64,000 bases of DNA from NCBI RefSeq assembly GCF_042214795.1, contig NZ_CP090177.1, positions 1,302,001 to 1,366,000 on the forward strand, in the 5' to 3' direction. Both the position numbers and the translations under genes were made by a program. Below, piece after piece: positions 18,334 to 26,098 of this stretch (its first letter is position 1; each line of letters opens with the position of its first letter). The notes under the pieces were generated by a model. It worked only from the letters and a program-made list of their open reading frames with translations. It was not told the origin of the DNA and made no database searches. The stretch comes from Arcobacter iocasae (GTDB lineage Bacteria > Campylobacterota > Campylobacteria > Campylobacterales > Arcobacteraceae).

Positions 18334-19854
18334 ATGAAAAAGATACTCTTATTACTTTTTATCCTTGCAAACTTTTTATTTGCTAGTATAGGACAAATAA
18401 CAGCTTTAGTTGGTGATGTTAAAATCTCTAGGGATTCAAATACTATCCTAGCTAAACTTGGAGAGAAATTAGAAAAGAATGATGTTATAAATTCTTCTAA
18501 AGGTTCTAAAGCTCAAATTACCATGAATGATAATACTATTATTACTATTGGACAAAATTCTACTTTAAACATCTTTGATTATGTTTATGATGAGAGTAAA
18601 CCAAAAGACTCTAAGGCTAGTTTTGGGTTTATGAAAGGCTCTTTTAAATCTATTACTGGAGCAATAGGTAAAATCAATAAAGAGAGATTTAAACTTAGAA
18701 CTAAAAGTGCAACTATTGGTATTAGAGGAACTACTATTATTGGAAATCAACAAATCATTATTTGTACTGATGGAGCTATTAGTGTTACTGCTAATAATTT
18801 TACTGTTAATGTTGATAAGCAAGAGTTTACAAGACTTCCACAAGGTAAAGCTCCAACTTCTCCTGAGCCTTTGAAGCAAGATACCTTAGATAATGTTCAA
18901 AAAGGATTAAATGCTGAGTCTAGTGATAGTAATACTACAGAATCAACAGAAACTAAAGAGAACACTACTTCTAGTGAAGAAGAAAAAGAAGGTTCTAAGG
19001 ATGATAAAGATGGAACCCTTAAACCTAGTGGTGAAAATGACGGAACTACGCCTAAAGAAAATGTTACTACTCCTTCAGAAAATACTACACCTCCTAAAAT
19101 TTTAGAAGATACACCTCCTCTTAATCCTATTAAGCCTGATATCCCTACAGAGCATATTAGTTTTTCTGGCTTTTCAACACTTGGGTATGTTTCATTTCTA
19201 GCACGCTCTAATGGAACTTTTAGTTCTGTTCAAACTGCAGAAATAGGGTTCAAGGAAAATAATAGCATTAATAACTACATGCTGATTGCAAATAACAAAA
19301 ATATTACTTTTCCGATTCTCTTTTATGTAGGAGATTTTTACTCTGACTCAGAAGAAGAGAATTTTTTAGGCTTGGGAGAATGGCAAGAAAATACAAATAA
19401 TTATCTGTATAATAATGGATATTGGGTTAAAGGTCTTAAAACTGATACAAGTTATATAAGCAGTTTAATGAATAATGCTTCAAAGACTACTAAATCATTT
19501 ACTGGTAATGGTGAGATTAAAGGAACAATATTGGAGAATAATAATTCATACGACATTGATAGTGATTCAGTTATGAACTTTAAATTTGATTTTGGTGCAG
19601 GAATAAACTCTTTTAGCGGGAGTATGAACTTAAAATATGGTGCAATTGGTAATAAAAAAAACTATGCCATAGGGTTTGCTGATGGCAAAATAAATAGTTC
19701 AGGTTATTCATCAAAATTAACTCATGGAGGGGAAGAGATAAATGGAAGCTTACATGGTTCTTTTTATGGAAGTGGAATAAAAGGATTTGGAGGAAGTGTT
19801 AACTTTGATGATGGAGAGATACAAGGGACTGCAGTATTTAGAGGTAAATTTTAA
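18334..19854 (+). CDS. FecR-domain protein with C-terminal TbpB-like beta-barrel, probable Slam cargo
   Basis: The 506-residue secreted protein has a Sec signal peptide without a lipobox cysteine (MKKILLLLFILANFLFASIG) and a FecR domain (about residues 20-150; GQITALVGDVKISRDSN, TKSATIGIRGTTIIG). A low-complexity Thr/Ser/Glu/Lys/Pro linker follows (about 175-270). The C-terminal beta-rich region (about 270-506) ends GSFYGSGIKGFGGSVNF and GTAVFRGKF, the form of the transferrin-binding protein B barrel (FYGPxAxEhGG...). FecR domains bind partners or sense at the envelope; TbpB barrels are the sorting determinant of Slam/type XI secretion. The fusion is unusual. It follows the Slam-like gene in the same operon. 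Confidence 0.75.
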   Translation: MKKILLLLFILANFLFASIGQITALVGDVKISRDSNTILAKLGEKLEKNDVINSSKGSKAQITMNDNTIITIGQNSTLNIFDYVYDESKPKDSKASFGFMKGSFKSITGAIGKINKERFKLRTKSATIGIRGTTIIGNQQIIICTDGAISVTANNFTVNVDKQEFTRLPQGKAPTSPEPLKQDTLDNVQKGLNAESSDSNTTESTETKENTTSSEEEKEGSKDDKDGTLKPSGENDGTTPKENVTTPSENTTPPKILEDTPPLNPIKPDIPTEHISFSGFSTLGYVSFLARSNGTFSSVQTAEIGFKENNSINNYMLIANNKNITFPILFYVGDFYSDSEEENFLGLGEWQENTNNYLYNNGYWVKGLKTDTSYISSLMNNASKTTKSFTGNGEIKGTILENNNSYDIDSDSVMNFKFDFGAGINSFSGSMNLKYGAIGNKKNYAIGFADGKINSSGYSSKLTHGGEEINGSLHGSFYGSGIKGFGGSVNFDDGEIQGTAVFRGKF

Positions 19855-19863
19855 TAAAAGAAG

Positions 19864-19986
19864 CTAAAAATCAAAGACCATCGCTACTTCATCACAAACT
19901 GGGGAAGCTATACATCGTATACAAGCAACCCAGATTTTGTGTTCAGGTATTTTCTCTTTTAATAGAAATATAGTTTTATCTAAAAA
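19864..19986 (-). pseudogene. Start-less open fragment with a Cys-x2-Cys-x5-Cys pattern, likely gene remnant
   Basis: On the minus strand 40 codons are open between two stops with no start codon at the upstream end. They contain IPEHKIWV followed by ACIRCIASPVCDEVAMVFD. The GC content of 19870-19945 is well above the surrounding DNA. The plus strand is also open here (19858-19962, no start, containing DHRYFITNWGSYTSYTSN). I prefer the minus reading because its codons fit local usage better. I do not recognise the family. It may be the C-terminal scrap of a lost gene or part of a dispersed element. Confidence 0.35.
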
Positions 19987-20002
19987 TCAATATGAATTTT
20001 TT

Positions 20003-20043
20003 TTCATATTCTATTCATAAAGGCGTCATGTAAAAACTATACT
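20003..20043 (+). promoter_or_regulatory. Promoter of the ABC/oxidase-like operon with 11-bp direct repeat
   Basis: TTCATA occurs at 20003-20008 and 20014-20019 (11-bp period). A TATACT -10 lies at 20038-20043, 18 nt after the second repeat, which thus covers the -35 position. An inverted copy (AATATGAA, 19989-19996) precedes it. The spacing fits an OmpR-family operator, and such a regulator is encoded at the end of the operon (26099-26767). This is an inference. Confidence 0.45.
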
Positions 20044-20069
20044 ATTTCCTAAAATAAAAAAGGAAATAT

Positions 20070-21152
20070 GTGCTAAGTATGTCGTTAAAAGCTTTAAAAG
20101 CCAATCCTCTAAAAACAACTTTAATATATATAAGTCTAATATTTTCAATAACATCTATTTTTCTTATTAGCTCTATTTCAAATGGAGTTATCTCTATGTA
20201 CTCAAATATGTTAAAAAGTGATGGAGATATTATTATCACTCAAGCAAAAATCTCTGATACATTTTTTTCAAATGTAAATATAAAACTAATAAAAGAAATC
20301 GAAAAATTAAAAGGTGTACAAAAAACTTCAGCGATAATTGTAGGAGCTAGTCCAGTTGAAGAGTTACCAATCGTTGCTGTTTATGGAGTCACTCAAAATA
20401 GATTTGAAAATTATAAATTAATCCAAGGATCTTATCCAAAACCAAATGAAGTGCTTGTGGGAAAATCTATTTACAACTCCCTTTCAAATAAAAAAACTGT
20501 ACAAATAGCCGATAAAAAGTTCCAAGTATCAGGGGTCTATAAAAGTAAGATTGGCTTTGAAAATGGAGGAGTTGTTTTAAATATATCTGATGCAAGTGCC
20601 ATTTTTAATAAAAGTGCTTCAATGCTAATGGTAAATAGTAAAATTGATACAAATATCAAAGACCTTATCTCAAAAATACAAACACTAAGTTCTGATATAG
20701 AAGCAAAATCAACTCAAAACTTTGTGGATAATTATAATCAATTTAAAATCATAAAAACCTCATCAAATCTTATAGGTCTTATCTCATTTTGTATGGGATT
20801 ACTTGGAATCATAAGTATCATGAGTATAACTATAAATCAAAGAAAAACAGAGTTTGGTATCAAAAGAGCCATAGGAATTTCAACTAAAAAAATAATCTTG
20901 CAAATCATGAGTGAAAGTACTATTTTAGGAGTTTTTAGTTTTATAAGTGCCTTTTTTATCTCTTGGATTGCCTTATATTTTATAAGAACCTCATCACTAT
21001 TTCATGGGTATGTAAATGGTGAGATTTCATCTACTTTGGCTGTTTATTTATTTGGCTGTTCTCTTTCAATGGCAATTTTAGGTTCAATCATTCCAGCATT
21101 AAATGCTTCAAAAATCGACCCAATCATTTTAATGCAGGGAGATAAAATATGA
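20070..21152 (+). CDS. MacB/FtsX-like ABC transporter permease
   Basis: The 360-residue protein has one N-terminal membrane helix (about residues 20-40), a MacB-type periplasmic core domain (about 45-220) and three C-terminal helices (about 230-350), ending PALNASKIDPIILMQGDKI, the usual FtsX-family tail. I use the GTG at 20070, 6 nt after AAGGA. An ATG at 20079 is possible but has a 15-nt spacer. A two-codon ORF (ATG TGC TAA, 20068-20076) overlaps the start. It pairs with the ATPase that overlaps its end by 4 nt and probably exports a peptide or a lipid-linked substrate, or transmits force across the membrane. Confidence 0.85.
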   Translation: MLSMSLKALKANPLKTTLIYISLIFSITSIFLISSISNGVISMYSNMLKSDGDIIITQAKISDTFFSNVNIKLIKEIEKLKGVQKTSAIIVGASPVEELPIVAVYGVTQNRFENYKLIQGSYPKPNEVLVGKSIYNSLSNKKTVQIADKKFQVSGVYKSKIGFENGGVVLNISDASAIFNKSASMLMVNSKIDTNIKDLISKIQTLSSDIEAKSTQNFVDNYNQFKIIKTSSNLIGLISFCMGLLGIISIMSITINQRKTEFGIKRAIGISTKKIILQIMSESTILGVFSFISAFFISWIALYFIRTSSLFHGYVNGEISSTLAVYLFGCSLSMAILGSIIPALNASKIDPIILMQGDKI

Positions 21153-21775
21153 TTATCCAAGCTTCAAATATAAACCATGATTATAATGGTGATATTGCAT
21201 TAAAGAATATTAATTTACAAATAAAAAAAGGTGAATTTATCTCTTTGATTGGAGAAAGTGGAAGTGGAAAAACAACTCTTCTTTCGATATTGTCAACACT
21301 TCTTAAACCTAGAAGTGGAGAATTAAACTTTGAAGAGAGTAATTATGCGGATATTACAAATATAGATAAATTTAGACAAAAAAATATCGGTTTTATTTTT
21401 CAATTTCATTATTTGATAAATTATCTAAACAACTTTGAAAATATAAAACTAGCAAATGAAGCTGCCTCAAATCATGAGATAGAGTATCTTTTAGATTTAC
21501 TTGATATAAAAAATCTAGCTAAAAAATTCCCAAATGAGATATCAGGAGGTCAGCGACAAAGAGTAGCTATCGCAAGAGCACTTATAAATACTCCTAAAGT
21601 ACTTTTTGCTGATGAACCAACAGGAAACTTAGATTCTAAAAATGCAAAAAAAGTATTTGAACTATTTAGAAAACTATCAAAGGAAGGTATGACAATAGTT
21701 GTGGCAACTCATAATAAAGAGTTAGCAAAAACAGCTGACAAGATTTACGAAGTAAAGGATGGACAACTTGCTTAA
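21149..21775 (+). CDS. ABC transporter ATP-binding protein (LolD/MacB type)
   Basis: The 208-residue ATPase carries Walker A GESGSGKTTL (about residues 37-46), the signature ISGGQRQRVAIARAL, Walker B VLFADEPTGNLDS and an H-loop THNKE. This is the short stand-alone type that works with FtsX-like permeases. The ATG overlaps the end of the permease gene (ATGATT in GATAAAATATGA), and its own stop overlaps the start of the oxidase-like gene by 17 nt, showing tight coupling through this operon. Confidence 0.92.
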   Translation: MIIQASNINHDYNGDIALKNINLQIKKGEFISLIGESGSGKTTLLSILSTLLKPRSGELNFEESNYADITNIDKFRQKNIGFIFQFHYLINYLNNFENIKLANEAASNHEIEYLLDLLDIKNLAKKFPNEISGGQRQRVAIARALINTPKVLFADEPTGNLDSKNAKKVFELFRKLSKEGMTIVVATHNKELAKTADKIYEVKDGQLA

Positions 21776-23330
21776 TTTTAACACTTTTGTAAACAGACAA
21801 TTTAAAATATCACTTATATTTTTATTTTTGGCACTATTTTTTGGGATATTATATTCTATAAATTTACTTGGATACTCTATAAACTCAACTACTTTATTAC
21901 CATCAAATATACGTTCATTACATATTAGTCTTATCCTTTATGGTTTTGTTCCCTTGATGCTTTCATATTTACCCTTTTTGATTATAAATAAAGATGGGGT
22001 ACAAAGTGAAAAAGGCTTACATTACTTAAATCTTTATACTATTTTTTGGTATATCTTTTTAGTCTTTATGATTAGCTCACTTCTTTTTGGAAATACAAGA
22101 GGTTTGGCTTTTTATGATTTTCCTTATGAATTAAACTTTATACTTGCTATTGCAGGAGTTTTTTATATTATTGCTTTATACAAATATATAAAAGCCTATG
22201 AAATTATTCCTTTATGGATAAAGGTGTGTTTGTGGGTAGTAGTTATCGCTCCCTTTGCACTTTTGATTTTGATGAATCCTGTTATTGGGCAAGTTGAAAG
22301 TACAATTTCTGGACCCCATGGAGATAATACTTTGGGTATGAGTTTAGCATTGATTCCAATATATTATCTAATCATCAAACTTCTTAATGTGGGTACTTTT
22401 AAAGCTAGATGGAATATCTTGTGGATTATTCCTACTGTGTTTTATTTTTGCTCTGTTTTATATAGAACTTTTGTAGGACACTTAACATATGAACAAGAGT
22501 GGTTTTTTCAATGGTTAACTTTTCTTTATATTCCTATTTTATATAGATGGTACAAAGATGCCCAAATTGAGACTTTTGCCCAAAAGGCTCTTCTTATTTC
22601 TATGCTTGCATTTTTGTTTGTAGATGTTGAAGGGAATATTTTGTTTATTCCTGAGTTTAGATGGCTTTTTCATAGAAATGACTTAATAGTTGCCCACGCG
22701 CATGTTGCTATGGGTATTGGTGTATTTTTCATGGTAATTGCTATGTTTGTATCATATGTAAAAGAGCTTAAAAAACTCTCTTTTTATATTTTATACTTAG
22801 CTGGTCTTTTAGGTATTTTTGCAGTTTTAAGTATCTCTGGCTTTATTCAAGCAAATGTTATTCATGGAAATATTAATTTTCTATGGATGTTAAGAAGTAT
22901 ATTTGGAGTACTTACATTTTCATCTTTATTTACTTTTATTTCTTTTAAACTTGAGCTTACAAACTTACAAAAATACAATCTTTTTGGAGTATTAGCAGAT
23001 GGATTAGGGGGTATTTCTTTAATACTACTTGCTAGTTTTACCTATCCTCTTTTGGGATTTTCATTTACAGGAACTTACGAATATGTAGTTTTTGCTTTTG
23101 TAAGTACTACGGGGATTATTCACTATTTTGCTCTTGGATTTAAAGAGCATGAACAAATACTTACAAAACTAACAGTTATAACAAGAGTGATAATTAGTTC
23201 AGTATTTTTTGCACTTTTTTATAACAAAACCTTAGGAATAGAAGCACTTATGATTTCTCTTTTTGATGTTATTTTTGCTTCTATTTTTTTACTATTTTTT
23301 TTAGAAAGAAGAACTCGTTCTTCTCTTTAG
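21759..23330 (+). CDS. Haem-copper-oxidase subunit I-like membrane protein with an altered copper site
   Basis: The 523-residue protein has about 12-14 membrane helices. Haem-ligand histidines seem present as in cbb3 CcoN: His55 (RSLHISLILYGF) and the HxH pair His313/His315 (VAHAHVAMGIG). His187 (GPHGDNTLG) matches the first Cu_B ligand in helix VI. In helix VII the expected GPHHLHYT is VGHLTYE, with a single His241, so one Cu_B ligand seems lost. No CcoO, CcoP or other oxidase subunit is adjacent. It may be a haem b protein acting as electron carrier or sensor, or a divergent oxidase or NO reductase relative. The last residues (RTRSSL) and the stop are encoded by the repeat at 23305-23417. 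Confidence 0.65.
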   Translation: MDNLLNFNTFVNRQFKISLIFLFLALFFGILYSINLLGYSINSTTLLPSNIRSLHISLILYGFVPLMLSYLPFLIINKDGVQSEKGLHYLNLYTIFWYIFLVFMISSLLFGNTRGLAFYDFPYELNFILAIAGVFYIIALYKYIKAYEIIPLWIKVCLWVVVIAPFALLILMNPVIGQVESTISGPHGDNTLGMSLALIPIYYLIIKLLNVGTFKARWNILWIIPTVFYFCSVLYRTFVGHLTYEQEWFFQWLTFLYIPILYRWYKDAQIETFAQKALLISMLAFLFVDVEGNILFIPEFRWLFHRNDLIVAHAHVAMGIGVFFMVIAMFVSYVKELKKLSFYILYLAGLLGIFAVLSISGFIQANVIHGNINFLWMLRSIFGVLTFSSLFTFISFKLELTNLQKYNLFGVLADGLGGISLILLASFTYPLLGFSFTGTYEYVVFAFVSTTGIIHYFALGFKEHEQILTKLTVITRVIISSVFFALFYNKTLGIEALMISLFDVIFASIFLLFFLERRTRSSL

Positions 23331-23417
23331 AATTTGTTTCTTTAGTTGGAATTTATTTCCAACGATAAAAGAAAACCATAATATTAAGGTCCCTTTTAAA
23401 TGGGACATTTAAAAGGA
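23305..23417 (+). repeat. 113-bp structured repeat, copy A, covering an RBS
   Basis: It is about 90% identical to 48094-48205. It contains a hairpin GAAGAAC/GTTCTTC (about 23308-23323), a second hairpin TTGGAA/TTCCAA flanked by TTTCTTT/AAAGAAA (23337-23374), and overlapping 3' structures: GTCCC/GGGAC and a perfect CCTTTTAAATG/CATTTAAAAGG inverted repeat whose right arm includes the AAAAGGAG ribosome-binding site of the 23424 gene. The 5' 26 nt are also coding sequence for the previous gene. The two copies are either a mobile palindromic unit or a translational control element; see findings. Confidence 0.8.
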
Positions 23418-23423
23418 GAACCT

Positions 23424-24401
23424 ATGCCAAAAATAGCACTTACACTTTTCGTAGCATTTGAACTTTGCTACTATTTACTTGTAGCACAAACAGGTATTGT
23501 GGAGTATTTTTCATCAAATATCTTTTTAATAGCCTTTTTACCAATCGGTGGAGTTATTGGTTCATTATTAAGTTATTACATAAAAATACCAAATCAACAA
23601 AAGATAACTATCTTTTTATGTATGCAATTAGTTTTGACATTTTTTTATCCAAACTTTTCAAGTTTTGAACTGTTTTTATTAGGAATTAGTGTTGGGGCAT
23701 TAGCACCATTACTTATAAATGAACTAAAAAAAGCAAGTATTATGGAACTAGGATTTGCTTTGTCTATCTCATATGGAATTGGAACTTTATTATTTAACTA
23801 TGATGTTTCAAAAAGAGAGTTTATTGGAGTAGCTTTTACTTTAATAGCCCTACTTTGTTCAACACAACTTCCAAAACTAAAAGAGATAAAACCAAACTTT
23901 TCAGTTGAATCATACTCTTTATTTATCATGGTTTTATGGATATTTTTAGACTCTGCACTTTTTGAAACCTTATCAAGGGATGTAAGTATTCCTATTTGGA
24001 GAGGTGGTTATACCTTTGAAATAGTTATATTCCATATTTTAGGTGTAATTGCAGCTTTGAGAGTCAATATACAAAAACTTGAAAAAGAGTTATTCATAGT
24101 GATACTTTTTGCACTTTCTTATCTATTTTATTTCTTGCAAGAGCCACTTTTATTGTCTATTTTTTATCCTTTTGTAATCTCTTATTATAATGTGACTATT
24201 TTACAATCCCTTCTAAAAAAAGATTTAAAAGTATTAGCAGTTTATATGGTTTTTATAGGATGGATGGCATCTGGTGCTGGCTTATTTGTAGCCTTAGAAA
24301 ATATTATTCTTTTTGTTCCAATTATATTTTTAATCTCACTAATAAAAGTTTTAAATTCACAAGACACAATTCAATCAAAGGAGAAAGAATGTTTAAATTA
24401 G
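23424..24401 (+). CDS. Polytopic membrane protein, MFS-like, unknown function
   Basis: The 325-residue protein has about ten hydrophobic helices (starting MPKIALTLFVAFELCYYLL) and no periplasmic signal peptide. An earlier ATG at 23400 lies inside the inverted repeat; I choose 23424 because AAAAGGAG sits 5 nt before it. The glycine-rich loops (GGVIGSLLSYYIK, ISVGALAPLLINELKKA) resemble half of a major-facilitator protein, but I cannot name a family. It overlaps the YceI gene by 13 nt. Its translation is likely governed by the structured repeat just upstream. Confidence 0.7.
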   Translation: MPKIALTLFVAFELCYYLLVAQTGIVEYFSSNIFLIAFLPIGGVIGSLLSYYIKIPNQQKITIFLCMQLVLTFFYPNFSSFELFLLGISVGALAPLLINELKKASIMELGFALSISYGIGTLLFNYDVSKREFIGVAFTLIALLCSTQLPKLKEIKPNFSVESYSLFIMVLWIFLDSALFETLSRDVSIPIWRGGYTFEIVIFHILGVIAALRVNIQKLEKELFIVILFALSYLFYFLQEPLLLSIFYPFVISYYNVTILQSLLKKDLKVLAVYMVFIGWMASGAGLFVALENIILFVPIIFLISLIKVLNSQDTIQSKEKECLN

Positions 24402-24913
24402 TTTTAGTTTTATTATTTGCATTAATTGCAAATGCCAATGAATTGAAGTTGCTTGATGGTCAGATTCAAGCCCACACAGAAGTTTTTGGAGATAGTACTA
24501 TTGATCCTCAAACAAAAGATATAATAACAAAGGTACAAAAAGGTGATTCAATAGAGTCAATAAGTGGAGAATTTATTATCAACTCTTCTACTCTTACAAG
24601 TGATAATAAAGACAGAGATAAACACATGTATGAAGTATTGAGATCTTCAGTTTGTCCAAAAATTTTGTTTACTATTATTGCCATTGAAAAAGCTGGAGAT
24701 AAATATAAGATAACAGGTAATTTGAAAATGAATAAAATGACCCATCAAATCACAACATTGGCAACTATAACTCAAAATGATAAAATAAACATAAATGGAG
24801 ATTTTTCAATAAATCTTACAGATTTTGACATAGAACCACCAACAATGTTTTTTCTAACAGTTAGAAATAAAATAGATATAAAATACAATTTTAACTTTAA
24901 TAAAGGAATATAG
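24389..24913 (+). CDS. Periplasmic YceI-family lipocalin-like protein
   Basis: The 174-residue protein has a signal peptide (MFKLVLVLLFALIANA) and a beta-rich body with the YceI layout: an early IQAHTEVFGDST strand, ISGEFIINSSTLTSDNKDRDKHM (the family's DxxR(D/N)xH segment), FTIIAIEKAGDKYKITGNLKM and DFDIEPPTM. YceI proteins bind isoprenoid or fatty-amide ligands in a lipocalin pocket and often accompany membrane cytochromes. The ATG at 24389 follows AAAGGAGAAAGA. It overlaps the preceding membrane-protein gene and abuts the next gene. Confidence 0.85.
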   Translation: MFKLVLVLLFALIANANELKLLDGQIQAHTEVFGDSTIDPQTKDIITKVQKGDSIESISGEFIINSSTLTSDNKDRDKHMYEVLRSSVCPKILFTIIAIEKAGDKYKITGNLKMNKMTHQITTLATITQNDKININGDFSINLTDFDIEPPTMFFLTVRNKIDIKYNFNFNKGI

Positions 24914-25366
24914 ATGTTAAAAAAACTTTTACTTTTGCCCCTATTTGCTATTATTTTGTATGCAAGTAGTTTTGAGGTAAATCAAAACATAGGAACTTTT
25001 TCATTACCAAATCAATTTGATGAAAAGCAGACGATAGATAGTTCTATTACTACTATTTTAGTATCTTTTGAAAAAGGAACAGGAAAAGATGTAAACCAAT
25101 TCTTAGCTAGTAAAGATAAAGACTTTTTGAAAAATCATCACGCAGTTTTTATTGCAAATATTTCAGGAATGCCCTCAATCATTACAAGAATGTTCGCTTT
25201 ACCTAAAATGAGGGATTATAAGCATAGTGTTTTATTAATTTATGATGATGAAGATAAAAGATTTGTAAGTAAAGATGAAAAAACAACTGTATATAAACTT
25301 GAAAATGGTGTGATAAAATCTATTTCATTTATCACAAAAGATGATTTGGAAAAAACTTTTCAATGA
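24914..25366 (+). CDS. Periplasmic redoxin-fold-like protein without catalytic cysteines
   Basis: The 150-residue protein starts with a signal peptide (MLKKLLLLPLFAIILYASS). The remainder has an AhpC/thioredoxin-like order of strands (GTFSLPNQFDEKQTIDSS opening, TTILVSFEKGTGKDVNQFL, then FALPKMRDYKHSVLLIYDDE) but no cysteine in the CxxC position, so classical redox activity is unlikely. It starts immediately after the YceI stop and overlaps the phosphoesterase by 4 nt. Function not known; a binding or chaperone role in the same envelope pathway is an inference. Confidence 0.6.
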   Translation: MLKKLLLLPLFAIILYASSFEVNQNIGTFSLPNQFDEKQTIDSSITTILVSFEKGTGKDVNQFLASKDKDFLKNHHAVFIANISGMPSIITRMFALPKMRDYKHSVLLIYDDEDKRFVSKDEKTTVYKLENGVIKSISFITKDDLEKTFQ

Positions 25367-26094
25367 AATTACCATCACTAAATGAAGTTGAAGTATTTGT
25401 ACAAGCCCCTGATTTAGAGGACTTAAAAATACTTCACCTTAGTGATATACATATCAACAAAAAAACTCCCCTAAAAGATATCCAAGATTTAGTAAGTCTT
25501 TGTAATCTCTGCGAAGCTGATTTTATAGTTATCACAGGAGATATTATTGACTGCAAAGTAAAATACATAATTGATAAACTTGAAGTTTTAAATAGTATAG
25601 AAAAAAAAGTTTTTTATATAAGTGGAAACCATGACTTGTTTTATGGTTTTGATGAGTTAAAAGCTTCACTAAAAGCTTTTACCCTTTTAGATAATGAAAC
25701 TTGTTTTTTAAAATACACAAATACAAAAATAGCCTTAGCAGGATTAAGTGATAGATTCTCAAAATTTTTTAAAATCAAAAGAGAAGAAAACAAAGTTATA
25801 AACTTTTTAAGTGCATATGAAAACTCTATTTTTCTAGCTCACCAACCAAAAGATTATAAGTTTGCTTTAAAAGCCAATGCCAAACTCTTTTTATGCGGTC
25901 ATACTCACGGGGGTCAAATTTATCCTTTTCACTATTTTGTTAGACTTTTTCAACCTTTTTTAGCGGGAATTTTTTATATAAAAAACACAGCTATATATGT
26001 AAATAAAGGTTTAGGATATTGGGGCATAAATTTCAGATATAAAGCAAAAAGTGAAATTACCTTATTAAAATTAACATCAAAAAGTGTAGAATAA
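25363..26094 (+). CDS. Calcineurin-like metallophosphoesterase (YkuE/LpxG-like)
   Basis: The 243-residue protein has all family metal motifs in order: HLSDIHINKK (residues about 22-31), VITGDIIDCK (GDxxD), SGNHDLFYG (GNHD), LAHQP and CGHTHGGQIYPFH. Such proteins, anchored at or near the inner membrane, hydrolyse phosphodiesters such as UDP-diacylglucosamine or other lipid-linked phosphates. No signal peptide is seen. It overlaps the redoxin-like gene and lies 4 nt before the response regulator. Confidence 0.88.
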   Translation: MKLPSLNEVEVFVQAPDLEDLKILHLSDIHINKKTPLKDIQDLVSLCNLCEADFIVITGDIIDCKVKYIIDKLEVLNSIEKKVFYISGNHDLFYGFDELKASLKAFTLLDNETCFLKYTNTKIALAGLSDRFSKFFKIKREENKVINFLSAYENSIFLAHQPKDYKFALKANAKLFLCGHTHGGQIYPFHYFVRLFQPFLAGIFYIKNTAIYVNKGLGYWGINFRYKAKSEITLLKLTSKSVE

Positions 26095-26098
26095 TCAA

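Noticed and set aside
19858..19962. Plus-strand fragment containing DHRYFITNWGSY as a real gene
   Set aside because: It has no start codon; the minus reading fits local codon usage better, and neither is an intact gene.
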